Positions 8,994 to 17,966 are shown, numbered from the stretch's first letter. The stretch: DNA of 64,000 nucleotides from Shimia sp. R9_2 (GCF_017743735.1 NZ_JAGHRO010000002.1:682001-746000), one strand, 5' to 3'. The notes: generated from the letters alone by a model not told the origin. Numbers and translations: made by a program.

Positions 8994-10042
8994 CACTCGA
9001 TCCGCTTTTGCGTGTCCGGCGCAAAGAAGTGCATATTCTCCGGCGCCGCACCAAATTTCATTTCGGTGCCGGGTGCTGCCGTCACATGTCCGGGCAGACT
9101 CACCACCATTTCAGTGTCGGTACCTTTAAGTGCGCCATGTAACAATGTGTTGGCACCTAACTGTTCCATCAGTTGCACCTGTACCTCAATTGCACCGTCC
9201 TCTTGGGGCTCCAGATGCTCGGGCCGCACGCCCAGAACCACGTTGCCCTGCCCCTGAGCAACACCAAGCTGTGCTCCATTGGACAAAGTCGTCACCCCGT
9301 TCGCCACTTCGGCAGGTAGAAAATTCATTGCCGGGCTGCCGATAAAGCCAGCCACAAACATGGTTTCAGGGCGGTCATAGAGCTCAATCGGGGTGCCGAA
9401 CTGTTCCACATAGCCGCCATTGAGCACCATCAGCCGATCCCCCAGTGTCATGGCTTCGACCTGATCGTGGGTCACATAGATCGAGGTCACGCCCAGCTTT
9501 TGCTGCAGCTTGCGGATCTCAAGGCGCATTTGCACGCGCAGCTTGGCGTCGAGATTGGACAGCGGCTCATCAAACAGGAAGACCTGCGGGTCGCGCACAA
9601 TGGCACGCCCCATGGCCACGCGCTGGCGCTGACCACCGGACAGTTGGCGCGGTTTGCGCTCAAGATACGGGCGGATTTCAAGAATATCCGCGGCTTCCTC
9701 AACGCGGCGGTTGATTTCATCCTTGCTGATTTTGCGGATTTTCAGGCCATAAGCCATGTTCTCGCGCACCGACATATGCGGGTAAAGCGCGTAGTTCTGA
9801 AACACCATCGCGATGTCGCGATCTGCGGGTTCCAGCTCATTGACCACACGGTCGCCAATATGGATTTCCCCACCGGTCACGGTTTCCAGCCCCGCCACCA
9901 TGCGCAGCAGAGTGGATTTGCCGCAGCCGGACGGGCCGACGATCACAACAAATTCGCCGTCCTCAATCTGTCCGTCGATGTGATGCAGCACCTCGGTGTC
10001 GCCATAGGCTTTCACAAGGTCTTTCAATGTAATGGATGCCAT
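8993..10042 (-). CDS. ugpC: sn-Glycerol-3-phosphate ABC transporter ATPase UgpC
   Basis: A 349-residue ABC ATPase. Walker A is GPSGCGKST (residues 36-44), the signature is LSGGQRQRV, Walker B is [12 protein letters not shown], and a switch His follows in [10 protein letters not shown]. The C-terminal 110 residues form the MalK/UgpC-type TOBE regulatory domain ([10 protein letters not shown]). Family membership alone would allow a maltose-type sugar transporter, but the position after ugpB, ugpA and ugpE homologues and before a glycerophosphodiesterase supports UgpC. It begins 10 bases after the ugpE stop. Confidence 0.9.
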   Translation of the reverse strand: MASITLKDLVKAYGDTEVLHHIDGQIEDGEFVVIVGPSGCGKSTLLRMVAGLETVTGGEIHIGDRVVNELEPADRDIAMVFQNYALYPHMSVRENMAYGLKIRKISKDEINRRVEEAADILEIRPYLERKPRQLSGGQRQRVAMGRAIVRDPQVFLFDEPLSNLDAKLRVQMRLEIRKLQQKLGVTSIYVTHDQVEAMTLGDRLMVLNGGYVEQFGTPIELYDRPETMFVAGFIGSPAMNFLPAEVANGVTTLSNGAQLGVAQGQGNVVLGVRPEHLEPQEDGAIEVQVQLMEQLGANTLLHGALKGTDTEMVVSLPGHVTAAPGTEMKFGAAPENMHFFAPDTQKRIE

Positions 10043-10052
10043 GGTCGTTTGC

Positions 10053-10904
10053 CTATTTGTCTGTCTCGGTCAGCCCTTGCACAAAGAGCTTCTGCATTGC
10101 GATCACCACAAACACCGGCGGGATCATCGCCAGTAGCGCGGTCATCATGATGATGTTCCATTGCGGGGATTGCTCTGCCGCCTCCAGCATCTGTTTGATG
10201 CTCATGACAATCGTGGTCATGTCGTTGTCTGTGGTGATCAGCAGCGGCCAGAGATACTGGTTCCAGCCGTAGATGAAGAGGATCACAAACAGCGCGGCAA
10301 TGTTGGTGCGGCTGAGCGGGACGAGGATGTCGATGAAGAACCGCATCGGCCCCGCCCCGTCAATCCGCGCGCTTTCCAGCATCTCATCGGGGATCGTCAG
10401 AAACACCTGCCGGAACATGAAGGTCGCCGTGGCGGACGCAATCAGCGGCACGGTCAGGCCCCAGTAGCTATTGAGCATCCCCAGATTGGCCACCACCTCA
10501 AAGGTGGGCAGGATGCGCACTTCCACCGGCAGCATCAGGGTGATGAAGATCAGCCAGAAAAAGCCCATGCGGAAGGGGAATTTGAAGTAAACGATGGCGA
10601 AGGCCGACAAGAGCGAGATGACAATTTTGCCAAAGGCAATCATCAGCGCCATCGCCAGCGAGTTCAGCAGCATGCGCCAAACCGGGGCGGCTTCGGCGCT
10701 GGAGAGGCCAGAGCCAAAAAGCGTTGCCTTGAGGTTTTCAAGGAAATGCGTGCCCGGCAGCAGCGGGATTGGCGCTTGGGTCATGCGCACAGCGTCATGG
10801 GTGGCGGCCACAAAGGTGATCCAGATCGGCAGCGCCACAAGCACCACGCCAAAGATCAGGACCAGATGGCTGACCAGCGTCAGAATGGGACGATTTTCAA
10901 CCAT
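10053..10904 (-). CDS. ugpE: sn-Glycerol-3-phosphate ABC transporter permease UgpE
   Basis: A 283-residue MalG-type inner-membrane permease with six membrane segments. The cytoplasmic EAA loop that docks on the ATPase is visible as [21 protein letters not shown] long periplasmic loop after the first helix ([20 protein letters not shown]) resembles UgpE. The ATG overlaps the ugpA stop by one base, which indicates translational coupling. It pairs with UgpA to form the channel. Confidence 0.9.
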   Translation of the reverse strand: MVENRPILTLVSHLVLIFGVVLVALPIWITFVAATHDAVRMTQAPIPLLPGTHFLENLKATLFGSGLSSAEAAPVWRMLLNSLAMALMIAFGKIVISLLSAFAIVYFKFPFRMGFFWLIFITLMLPVEVRILPTFEVVANLGMLNSYWGLTVPLIASATATFMFRQVFLTIPDEMLESARIDGAGPMRFFIDILVPLSRTNIAALFVILFIYGWNQYLWPLLITTDNDMTTIVMSIKQMLEAAEQSPQWNIIMMTALLAMIPPVFVVIAMQKLFVQGLTETDK

Positions 10905-11785
10905 CAGTATTCGACCTTTCGCTCAACGTAGCGGAACTGGACCACGGTCATGGTGATGACGAGGAACATCAGGATCACCGACTGCGCCGCGGAACCGCCT
11001 AGATCGAGGCCCACAAAACCGTCGTTGAACACTTTGTAGACAAGGATTGTGGTGCTGTTGGCAGGCCCGCCCTGTGTGACGGCATGAATGATGCCAAAGG
11101 TGTCAAAGAAGGCGTAGACCGCGTTGATCACCAAGAGGAAAAAGGTCGTGGGCGAGATCAGGGGGAAGATCAAATCTTTGAACCGGCGCACCGGCCCTGC
11201 CCCATCAATCGCCGCTGCTTCGATCACCGAGCGCGGGATCGACTGCATAGCGGCGAGATAGAACAGGAAGTTGTAGGCGATCTGCTTCCACGCGGCGGCA
11301 AAGATCACCAGCATCATCGCATGGCTGCCTTTGAGGTAGTGGTTCCAATCCAGCCCCACCATATCCAGAAGGAACGGGAAAATGCCCAGCGTCGGGTTGA
11401 ACATGAACACCCAAAGCGCGCCCGCCAGCACCGGGGCGACCGCATAGGGCCAGATCATGAGCGTCCGGTAGGCTGTTGCCCCGCGCACCACGCGATCGGC
11501 AAACGCCGCAAGGATCAGCGCAATCGACATCGACAAGATCGCCACCGCAGCCGAGAAAAACAGCGTGCGCCAGAATGTTGCGAGATACTGTTTGTCTTGA
11601 AACAAGATCTGGAAATTCTCAAACCAGACAAACTCTGTGGACAGCCCGAAAGCGTCCTCAATCAGGAACGACTGATAGATCGCCTGTGCGGCTGGCCAGA
11701 TGAAAAAGACCAGCGTGATGATGATCTGCGGGGCCACCAGAAGGAAGGGCAGCGCAGAGGATGGGAAATGGACGCGTTTGAGCAT
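10904..11785 (-). CDS. ugpA: sn-Glycerol-3-phosphate ABC transporter permease UgpA
   Basis: A 293-residue MalF-type permease with six membrane segments. The EAA loop reads [20 protein letters not shown]. The N-terminus ([23 protein letters not shown]) is typical of UgpA. It is separated from ugpB by 88 bases containing a stem-loop with a T tract, so permease levels are probably lower than binding-protein levels. Confidence 0.9.
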   Translation of the reverse strand: MLKRVHFPSSALPFLLVAPQIIITLVFFIWPAAQAIYQSFLIEDAFGLSTEFVWFENFQILFQDKQYLATFWRTLFFSAAVAILSMSIALILAAFADRVVRGATAYRTLMIWPYAVAPVLAGALWVFMFNPTLGIFPFLLDMVGLDWNHYLKGSHAMMLVIFAAAWKQIAYNFLFYLAAMQSIPRSVIEAAAIDGAGPVRRFKDLIFPLISPTTFFLLVINAVYAFFDTFGIIHAVTQGGPANSTTILVYKVFNDGFVGLDLGGSAAQSVILMFLVITMTVVQFRYVERKVEY

Positions 11786-11820
11786 GTCACCCCTGAAAAC
11801 CTGTGGTCGTTTTGAACGAC

Positions 11821-11856
11821 AAAAAACGCCCAGCAGCCATGAAAGACCACCAGGCG
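11821..11856 (-). terminator. Intra-operon attenuating stem-loop between ugpB and ugpA
   Basis: On the minus strand CGCCTGGTGGTC pairs along all 12 positions with GGCTGCTGGGCG when G-U pairs are allowed, with a six-base loop, and is followed by TTTTTT. It lies just after the ugpB stop, where partial termination or mRNA 3'-end protection commonly sets excess binding protein over permeases. Confidence 0.75.
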
Positions 11857-11873
11857 CCCGGAGTTAACCTTGA

Positions 11874-13178
11874 TCAGTTGGCTGCACGCTCAAATTTGCG
11901 CAGCAGGGCATTGCCGCGTTCAGCCGCCGCGTCCAGCGCTTCTTGCGCGGTTTTGTCACCGGCCCAGAGCGCTTCCATCTCTTCGTTGATCACGTCGCGC
12001 ACCTGCACGAAGTTGCCAAAGCGGATGCCGCGGGAATTGGCGGTCGGGGTGTTCAGGCTCAGCTGTTGAATGGCGGTGTCTGTGCCCGGGTTGTCCTGAT
12101 AGAAGCCCTGCTCCTTGGACAGCTCGTAGGCGGCTGTGGTGATCGGCACATAGCCGGTTTCCTGATGCCACCATGCCTGCACCTCAGCAGAAGACAGATA
12201 GGTCATGAACTGCGCCAGACCTTTGTATTCATCCGCCTCATGGCCTGCGAGCGCCCAGAGCGTTGCACCGCCAATGATGGAGTTCTGCGGCGCGTCTGCG
12301 ACGGAGGTGTCCAGCGGCAGCATGGTCTGGCCAAATTCAAAGCCCGCTTGAGATTTGATCGAGCCGTAGTAGGCGGAGGAGTTCATCCACATGCCGCACT
12401 CACCATTGGTGAACATCGGCAGGGAGTCACCGCGACGGCCGCCGTATTTGAACAGGTTGCCGTCTGACATTGCCGCGACATCGTCCAGGCGGGCCGCGAC
12501 CTTGTCGTTGTTGAAGGTGAATTCGGTGTCAAAGCCGGCAAAGCCATTTTCTTTGGTGCCCATCTCAAGATCGTGCCATGCGGAGAAGTTCTCGATCATG
12601 ACCCAGGATTGCCAGCCAAAGCTCACGCCGCAGTCCATGCCGCTGTCGACCAGCGCCTGAGAGGCGGCTTTCACATCATCCCAAGTTTTGGGTGCATCAA
12701 CACCCGCCGCCTTCAAGGCATCGGCGTTGTACCACAGCACCGGTGTGGAGCTATTGAACGGCATCGACAGCAGTTCGCCTTCGGGCGTCTGGTAGTAGGA
12801 AATCACCGCAGGCAGATAGTCGGATTTGTCAAAGCCTTCGCCGGCATCCGCCATCATCTGCTCAATCGGGTAGATCGCGCCTTTTGCCGCCATCATGGTT
12901 GCAGTGCCCACTTCAAACACCTGCACCAGATGCGGATGCTCTTTGGCGCGGAAAGCCGCGACTGCCGCGGTCATCGTCTCGGTGTAGTTGCCTTTGTAGG
13001 TTGGCACCACTTTGTACTCAGACTGGCTGGCGTTGAAGTCTGCCGCCATCTTGTCGATGCGCTCGCCGTTGGCGCCGCCCATGGCATGCCACCACTGGAT
13101 CTCGGTCTGGGCCATGCCCATTCCTGCCATCAGGCTCGCCAATGCCACGCCGGAAAATGCTGCTTTGGTAAAATTCAT
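11874..13178 (-). CDS. ugpB: sn-Glycerol-3-phosphate ABC transporter binding protein UgpB
   Basis: A 434-residue periplasmic binding protein of the large MalE/UgpB class. The start at 13178 gives a signal peptide (MNFTKAAFSGVALASLMAG, cleavage near GMAQ-TE), and GAGAGAG sits directly upstream; the frame extends upstream to 13271 without a signal-like start. UgpB-like features are IQWWHAMGGANGERIDKM at the mature N-terminus, PFNSSTPVLWYNADALKAAG and the C-terminal WWHQETGYVPIT. The first gene of the operon, divergent from a LysR regulator. No obvious Pho box was recognised upstream, so control by the neighbouring LysR protein is possible. Confidence 0.92.
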   Translation of the reverse strand: MNFTKAAFSGVALASLMAGMGMAQTEIQWWHAMGGANGERIDKMAADFNASQSEYKVVPTYKGNYTETMTAAVAAFRAKEHPHLVQVFEVGTATMMAAKGAIYPIEQMMADAGEGFDKSDYLPAVISYYQTPEGELLSMPFNSSTPVLWYNADALKAAGVDAPKTWDDVKAASQALVDSGMDCGVSFGWQSWVMIENFSAWHDLEMGTKENGFAGFDTEFTFNNDKVAARLDDVAAMSDGNLFKYGGRRGDSLPMFTNGECGMWMNSSAYYGSIKSQAGFEFGQTMLPLDTSVADAPQNSIIGGATLWALAGHEADEYKGLAQFMTYLSSAEVQAWWHQETGYVPITTAAYELSKEQGFYQDNPGTDTAIQQLSLNTPTANSRGIRFGNFVQVRDVINEEMEALWAGDKTAQEALDAAAERGNALLRKFERAAN

Positions 13179-13260
13179 CTCTCTCGTCCCCTCACTGAAC
13201 TGACCAAATTTCAGGCAAAGCATTCGAAAATAGATTAAATAATGCAAGTTAAACTTTTTA

Positions 13261-13313
13261 GACACAAACATAACTCAATGTTATATAAAGGCGATAAAAC
13301 GATACAAACATAA
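13261..13313. promoter_or_regulatory. Direct repeats and inverted repeat between ugpB and lysR
   Basis: In the AT-rich divergent region GACACAAACATAA (13261-13273) and GATACAAACATAA (13301-13313) differ at one base and start exactly 40 bases apart, about four helical turns. An inverted repeat ATAAC-tcaat-GTTAT (13270-13284) overlaps the first copy and fits the T-N11-A shape of LysR sites. Together they look like a multi-site operator for the adjacent LysR regulator. Confidence 0.5.
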
Positions 13314-13336
13314 GAAAAACCAAGGGTTCGGGTGCC

Positions 13337-14251
13337 GTGAAATTTCAGATGAGACAACTCGAAGCCTTCCGCGCGGTGGCGGAAAGCGGGTCAATTACCA
13401 AAGCTGCGGAGGCACTTGGCGTCTCTCAACCGGCAGTGAGTCGGCTTATGTCGGATTTTTCCAAGTCGGTCGGCTTTGAGCTTTTTCACCGGCGGCGCGG
13501 GGTGCTCGAGCCCACCAGCGACTCCCGCTATTTGCTGGCAGAGGTGACCCGCATTCTGGACCGGCTTGATCATCTGGATGATCTGCGCCGCGACATTGCC
13601 GAGCGGAAAACGGGGCATATCCGCATTGCTTGCCTTCCCGGGTTTGCGACCAGCCATCTGCCCGGCGTGCTTGTGGATTTTCTCAGCGATCGCCCCGGTG
13701 TGACCGTCACCTTGGAGCCGGATCGCCCTGAACGCATTCTGGAGTGGATCATCGGGGAGCAATATGACTGTGGCATCACCGACGGGTTTGCCGGGCATCC
13801 GGCGACGGAGGCCACCGATATTTCCATCCGCTCTGTACTGATCATGCCAGAAGGTCACCCGCTGACCGTCAAGCAGGTGATCACGCCCAGCGACATTCGG
13901 GATGAGAAGCTGATCCACTCGCGCCGCGACAGCCCATTCTTTCGCCGGGTAGAGCGCGCCTTTGCCGATCATGGCGAGCAGCTCAAATCCTGGATCGAAG
14001 TGCGCCAGTTCACCGCTGCCTGCACCATTGTCAGCCAGGGTCATGGTGTGTCGATTGTCAGCGCCTTGGACGCGGAGCAATATCGCAACAAGGGTTTGAC
14101 CATCCGGCCTTTTTCGCCACAGATCGACCACCGGCTGACCATTCTGCGCCCGGTGACCGCCAATGCCTCGCCGCTGGTTTTTGATTTTATCAAAGCCTTC
14201 ACAGACAGCCTTGTGCCATTCATGGCCGCAGGTCCGGACGCACCGGGATAA
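13337..14251 (+). CDS. LysR-family regulator, divergent from ugp operon
   Basis: A 304-residue LysR-type regulator. The N-terminal winged helix (QLEAFRAVAESGSITKAAEALGVSQPAVSRLMSDF-type pattern, residues about 6-40) is intact and followed by a linker helix and a periplasmic-binding-like effector domain (RKTGHIRIACLPGF, then SQGHGVSIVSA). The start is a GTG at 13337; an ATG four codons later (13349) is also possible. It faces away from ugpB across 158 bases containing repeat sites, so it is a good candidate to control glycerol-3-phosphate uptake. That pairing is inference from context. Confidence 0.85.
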   Translation: MKFQMRQLEAFRAVAESGSITKAAEALGVSQPAVSRLMSDFSKSVGFELFHRRRGVLEPTSDSRYLLAEVTRILDRLDHLDDLRRDIAERKTGHIRIACLPGFATSHLPGVLVDFLSDRPGVTVTLEPDRPERILEWIIGEQYDCGITDGFAGHPATEATDISIRSVLIMPEGHPLTVKQVITPSDIRDEKLIHSRRDSPFFRRVERAFADHGEQLKSWIEVRQFTAACTIVSQGHGVSIVSALDAEQYRNKGLTIRPFSPQIDHRLTILRPVTANASPLVFDFIKAFTDSLVPFMAAGPDAPG

Positions 14252-14280
14252 AGGCCTCAACGGGCTCCTGAAAATTACCA

Positions 14281-14315
14281 TTTCCGGCCATTAAGGCACG
14301 CTAAATGGCCGGAAA
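14281..14315. terminator. Strong stem-loop downstream of lysR
   Basis: TTTCCGGCCATT (14281-14292) and AATGGCCGGAAA (14304-14315) are perfect 12-base inverted arms with an 11-base loop, 30 bases after the lysR stop. Neither side has a clear T tract beyond the stem's own A/T ends, so it may be a weak terminator, an mRNA 3' stabiliser, or a protein site. Confidence 0.5.
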
Positions 14316-14417
14316 AATCAAGGACGCTACGTTTTCAAGAACAGCGCTTTCATCCGTCGCGCCTCCCATGGTTCTTATGCACCAAATCAGGATCGTAGGA
14401 GATAGAGGAGGCTTCTC

Positions 14418-15395
14418 ATGAAAACAGCCATCACCGAAATGTTGGGGATTGAACACCCGATCATTCAGGGCGGGATGCACTATGTCGGCTTTGCCGAGAT
14501 GGCGGCAGCGGTTTCCAACGCAGGTGGGCTTGGCACCATCACCGGCCTCACCCAGAAAACACCGGCAGATCTGGCCAATGAAATTGCCCGCTGCAAGGAC
14601 ATGACGGACAAGCCGATTGCGGTGAACGTGACCTTCCTGCCAACCGTCAACGCACCGGATTATCCCGCGCTCATCAAAGCCATCATCGACGGCGGCGTGA
14701 CCGTGGTGGAAACCGCAGGCCGCAACCCTGCGCAGGTGATGCCTTATCTCAAAGACGCGGGCATCAAAGTGATCCACAAATGCACCTCTGTGCGCCACGC
14801 GCTGAAGGCGCAGGAGATTGGCTGTGACGCGGTCTCCGTGGACGGGTTTGAATGCGGTGGTCACCCGGGCGAAGATGACATCCCCAACATGATCCTGCTG
14901 CCGCGTGCCGCAGATGAGCTGGAGATCCCCTTTGTGGCCTCCGGTGGTCAGGCAGACGGCCGCTCGCTGGTGGCTTCGCTGGCGCTAGGTGCCGCAGGGA
15001 TCAACCTCGGCACCCGTTTCGTGGCCACTCAGGACGCCCCTGTGCATCAGAACGTCAAAGACGCGTTGGTCGCTGCTACAGAGCTTGACACCCGTCTCGT
15101 CATGCGCCCGTTGCGCAACACCGAGCGTGTGCTGACCAACAAGGCGGTGGAGCGTGTTCTCACCAAAGAGAAAGAAAAAGGTGACGCGATCCAGTTTGAC
15201 GACATCATTGATGAGGTCGCAGGCGTCTATCCGCGTGTTATGCAGGATGGCGAAATGGATGCGGGCGCATGGTCCTGTGGCATGGTCGCGGGCCTGATCA
15301 ACGACATCCCGACCTGCGAGGAGCTGATTTCGCGCATCATGCGGGAAGCTGACGAAATCATCAATCAGCGCCTTGTTGGCTTCAGTAAAGCGTAA
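14418..15395 (+). CDS. Nitronate monooxygenase (2-nitropropane dioxygenase family)
   Basis: A 325-residue FMN-dependent TIM-barrel enzyme. Typical features are PIIQGGMHYVGFAEMAAAVSNAG at the N-terminus (written here in family pattern, residues about 15-35), VDGFECGGHPGED in the middle with the conserved His after the Gly pair, and VASGGQADGRSLVASLALGA for phosphate binding. Such enzymes oxidise alkyl nitronates or serve as related flavin oxidoreductases. GGAGATAGAGGAGG precedes the start. The enoyl-CoA hydratase follows after 11 bases, forming an operon, which may mean a role in acyl-chain metabolism rather than nitronate detoxification; this is inference. Confidence 0.85.
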   Translation: MKTAITEMLGIEHPIIQGGMHYVGFAEMAAAVSNAGGLGTITGLTQKTPADLANEIARCKDMTDKPIAVNVTFLPTVNAPDYPALIKAIIDGGVTVVETAGRNPAQVMPYLKDAGIKVIHKCTSVRHALKAQEIGCDAVSVDGFECGGHPGEDDIPNMILLPRAADELEIPFVASGGQADGRSLVASLALGAAGINLGTRFVATQDAPVHQNVKDALVAATELDTRLVMRPLRNTERVLTNKAVERVLTKEKEKGDAIQFDDIIDEVAGVYPRVMQDGEMDAGAWSCGMVAGLINDIPTCEELISRIMREADEIINQRLVGFSKA

Positions 15396-15406
15396 GGGGA
15401 CCTAAA

Positions 15407-16183
15407 ATGACCGATACAACCACACCAGAAAACGGCGTTCTCACCGCGCAGCTAGGCCAAGTGATGCGCATCACCATGACCGCGCCGGGCAAGAAAAACG
15501 CCATCGACAAAGACATGTACCTTGGTCTGGCCGACGCCTTCAACGCGGCCGCAGCCAACTCCGAGATCCGTGCGGTCTGGCTGCGCGGCGCAGACAATGA
15601 TTTCACCAGCGGCAATGTGGTCTCTGGCTTTGATCAGACCGCCAAGGGCGACAATCCTCCGGTGGCGGCCTTCCTGAAGGCGCTGATCGAGTTCCCGAAA
15701 CCGATCGTTGCAGAGGTCGAAGGCGTCGCAATCGGCATTGGCGCCACCATGCTGATGCATTGTGATCTGATCTATGTGGCCGAGGGCGCCCGTTTCCGCC
15801 TGCCTTTTGTCAACCTCGGTCTGGTGCCAGAAGCCGGTGCGAGCTACGTGCTGCCACGTCTGATGGGACAAGCCAAAGCGGCGGAACTGCTGCTGTTGGG
15901 GCGCATGTTTGACGCCGACGAAGCGCTGCGCGCGGGTTTGATCAATCAGGTACTGCCTGCGTCCGATCTGGTGGCCACGGTTGAGGCGACGCTCAAAGCC
16001 CTGTGCGAACAGCCGCCTGAAGCCATGCGCCTGACCAAGGCGTTCCTGCGTCGTGATCTGGAAGGCACCCTTTGGGACCGCGTCAGCAACGAGCTGTCGG
16101 ATTTTGCCGCCGGTCTGGACAAGGACGAATTCAAAGAGGCCTACGCAGCCTTCACCGAAAAGCGCAAACCGGTCTTCAAATAA
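15407..16183 (+). CDS. Enoyl-CoA hydratase/isomerase family protein
   Basis: A 258-residue crotonase-fold protein. The pattern GKKNAIDKDMYLGLADAF, ADNDFTSGNVVSGF, EVEGVAIGIGATMLMHCDL and PFVNLGLVPEAGAS follows the family's CoA-binding and oxyanion-hole segments. In classical hydratases two Glu residues act in catalysis; the second region here, LVPEAGAS, has a Glu, while the first is less clear, so a side activity (isomerase, thioesterase-like) is possible. It ends just before a strong terminator and is co-transcribed with the upstream nitronate monooxygenase gene. Confidence 0.85.
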   Translation: MTDTTTPENGVLTAQLGQVMRITMTAPGKKNAIDKDMYLGLADAFNAAAANSEIRAVWLRGADNDFTSGNVVSGFDQTAKGDNPPVAAFLKALIEFPKPIVAEVEGVAIGIGATMLMHCDLIYVAEGARFRLPFVNLGLVPEAGASYVLPRLMGQAKAAELLLLGRMFDADEALRAGLINQVLPASDLVATVEATLKALCEQPPEAMRLTKAFLRRDLEGTLWDRVSNELSDFAAGLDKDEFKEAYAAFTEKRKPVFK

Positions 16184-16189
16184 GACAAG

Positions 16190-16225
16190 AAAGCCGATGC
16201 AAGGACCTCCCTGCATCGGCTTTTT
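16190..16225. terminator. Terminator after the enoyl-CoA hydratase gene
   Basis: AAGCCGATGCA (16191-16201) pairs perfectly with TGCATCGGCTT (16212-16222) around a 10-base loop, ending in TTTTT. It follows the plus-strand gene by seven bases and lies 24 bases from the end of the convergent thioesterase gene, so it may serve both. Confidence 0.9.
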
Positions 16226-16248
16226 CAATTGCCAAAATCTGTGAAAAC

Positions 16249-16716
16249 TCAGACCAGCTTGGCCCCTTCCGGCACGGTCACGGCGTAGTCGGTTTTGAAA
16301 ATCTCTGGCATCTTCACAGGGCGGCCTGTGGTCAAATTGGTGCTGACATAATCAGACTGCGCCCGCAGGATGGTTTTTTGATCGCTCAGGCGCACCACCT
16401 GAAACAGTCGGCTGCAGCGCAAGCGCCCATCGTTTGACAGGATCCAGTTAAACACCACGACGTCGTCATCCAGAAAGGCTGACGACAGGTATTTGATCTC
16501 ATGGCGCACAGCCGCCATGCCGCGCTCCATCTTCAGACACACGTCTTCTGTCAACCCAACCGCGCGCGTGTGCTCCCAAACGGTGGCATCCAGCCACTTC
16601 AGGTAGACCGCATTGTTGACGTGGTGAAACCCGTCCAGATCCTCTTTGGTGACCTGAAACCGCTTCCAGTAAGAGTTTGGAAAATCAGCGAGGTTTTCGA
16701 TCTCTTGATCCGTCAT
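16249..16716 (-). CDS. Hotdog-fold acyl-CoA thioesterase (YbgC/4-HBT type)
   Basis: A 155-residue hotdog-fold protein. The motif VTKEDLDGFHHVNNAVYLKW with D-x-x-x-H-V-N-N-x-x-Y carries the catalytic Asp typical of 4-hydroxybenzoyl-CoA-like thioesterases; strands such as RHEIKYLSSAFLDDDVVVF follow. The ATG at 16716 is preferred over the GTG two codons upstream; the ribosome-binding site is weak in either case. It stands alone on the minus strand beside enoyl-CoA hydratase, so an acyl-CoA substrate is plausible but undefined. Confidence 0.82.
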   Translation of the reverse strand: MTDQEIENLADFPNSYWKRFQVTKEDLDGFHHVNNAVYLKWLDATVWEHTRAVGLTEDVCLKMERGMAAVRHEIKYLSSAFLDDDVVVFNWILSNDGRLRCSRLFQVVRLSDQKTILRAQSDYVSTNLTTGRPVKMPEIFKTDYAVTVPEGAKLV

Positions 16717-16843
16717 GTGCACCGCTCACGTTGGCTTGGGAAGGAGGATTTTGAGACACCCTAGAGATTACATTCGCACTGCGCCAGTCAGCACATTGGG
16801 TCGCTACGCAACGTCCCCTCTACATGCCTCTCAGGTCGGCAAT

Positions 16844-17491
16844 TTAGTGGGCACAGACCTGTTTGATCCAATCAGCCGCCACCTCGCAAAGCCGTTCCAG
16901 ATACGCAGCGTGGTCCAGCCCTGTCACCCGTTTGCGGGGCTTCAGATCATGGTCGCCATCTTCAAACCAAGCGAGTTCCACATGCTGTGACAGCGCATAG
17001 GTCGCCACCTCTTCTTGGGTGCCAAAGGGGTCACGTGTGCCATGACATATCAGGGTCGGTGTCATCAGCGCCTCCAGATGCGCAACCCGGAGGGTTTCTG
17101 GCTTGCCCTGCGGATGGAACGGGTAGCCAAGGCACAGGACACCTTTGGTCTTCCCCGCCGCCAAAAGGTCATCCGCAATCAGGCTGGCCACGCGCCCGCC
17201 CATGGATTTACCGCCAATGACCACCGGACCACTTTCAGCCAACGCCGCAAGCGCCGCGAGATATTCCTCCTGCAAGAGCGCCACCTTGGGCGGCGGCCGT
17301 TTCGCACCGCCCGTGCGCCGCTGCGCCATATAGGCAAATTCAAACCGCGCCACCTGCACACCGCGCGCAGCGAAGCCTTCAGCCACGGTGGTCATAAACG
17401 GCGCGTCCATGCCGATCCCTGCCCCATGTGCAAAAACAAAGGTCGGCGCGTCTTTGCCCGCCGGATTGATCAGAAATTCAGGTGCAGCCAT
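16844..17491 (-). CDS. Alpha/beta-fold hydrolase (KANL3/Tex30-like)
   Basis: A 215-residue alpha/beta hydrolase. TFVFAHGAGIGMDAPFM forms the early His-Gly oxyanion segment, VVIGGKSMGGRVAS contains the nucleophile elbow G-x-S-x-G, TLICHGTRDPFG supplies the Asp strand, and ELAWFEDGDHDLKPRKR the terminal His. The start at 17491 is chosen because GGAGG precedes it at close range; the longer frame to 17539 lacks one. The substrate cannot be named. It follows the NDUFS4-like gene, from which a terminator separates it. Confidence 0.82.
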   Translation of the reverse strand: MAAPEFLINPAGKDAPTFVFAHGAGIGMDAPFMTTVAEGFAARGVQVARFEFAYMAQRRTGGAKRPPPKVALLQEEYLAALAALAESGPVVIGGKSMGGRVASLIADDLLAAGKTKGVLCLGYPFHPQGKPETLRVAHLEALMTPTLICHGTRDPFGTQEEVATYALSQHVELAWFEDGDHDLKPRKRVTGLDHAAYLERLCEVAADWIKQVCAH

Positions 17492-17507
17492 GTGGCCTCC
17501 AAACATA

Positions 17508-17528
17508 GAAAAGGCGCCCGCAGGCGCC
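17508..17528 (-). terminator. Terminator after the NDUFS4-like gene
   Basis: On the minus strand GGCGCC-tgcg-GGCGCC (17513-17528) is followed by TTTT. It lies 65 bases after the NDUFS4-like stop and 20 bases before the hydrolase start. Confidence 0.65.
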
Positions 17529-17592
17529 TCCATCAACACTCACCCCGCGACATTCCCTAAAGAGCTCCGCACGGGGTTTGGCAGATCCAGCC

Positions 17593-17904
17593 TCAGTGTG
17601 TCCAAGGCCCGCGGCGGTTGGTCGCAAAGTTTTCGCCGTAGCCGCCCGCGCGGATGTTTGGCTTGCGCTTTTGCGGCTCAACCACCTGCGCGTCGATCCC
17701 GCGATCTCGGGCGTAGGCCACCGCCGCATCCTTGCTGTCAAACTTCAGGCGCACCTGGCTCTGCGTGTCGCCGGAGCCGGTCCATCCCATCAGGGGATCA
17801 ATGTCCTTGGCCTCCGAGGGGCCGTATTCCAGCACCCATTGGTGTGTCTTGGCGGTGCCCGATGACATCGCTGTCCGGGCTGGCTGATAGATACGCGCAA
17901 TCAT
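17593..17904 (-). CDS. NDUFS4-like complex I accessory subunit
   Basis: A 103-residue protein of the ETC complex I subunit / NDUFS4 family, found in alphaproteobacteria and mitochondria. Family features are [20 protein letters not shown] at the start, [27 protein letters not shown] and the C-terminal [19 protein letters not shown]. It probably binds the peripheral arm of NADH:ubiquinone oxidoreductase on the cytoplasmic side near the iron-sulfur and NADH modules. AAGGAGA lies seven bases before the ATG. It is not next to other nuo genes here, which is usual for this accessory subunit. Confidence 0.92.
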   Translation of the reverse strand: MIARIYQPARTAMSSGTAKTHQWVLEYGPSEAKDIDPLMGWTGSGDTQSQVRLKFDSKDAAVAYARDRGIDAQVVEPQKRKPNIRAGGYGENFATNRRGPWTH

Positions 17905-17928
17905 CGCATTCTCCTTGGACTGTTCGCT

Positions 17929-17956
17929 TTATCACGGATTCCGGACGCTGCGACAA
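17929..17956 (-). promoter_or_regulatory. Candidate promoter of the NDUFS4-like gene
   Basis: On the minus strand TTGTCG (17951-17956) and TGATAA (17929-17934) are separated by 16 bases, 24 bases before the ATG. This fits a housekeeping sigma-70 type promoter. Confidence 0.4.
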
Positions 17957-17966
17957 GTGGCAGAAT

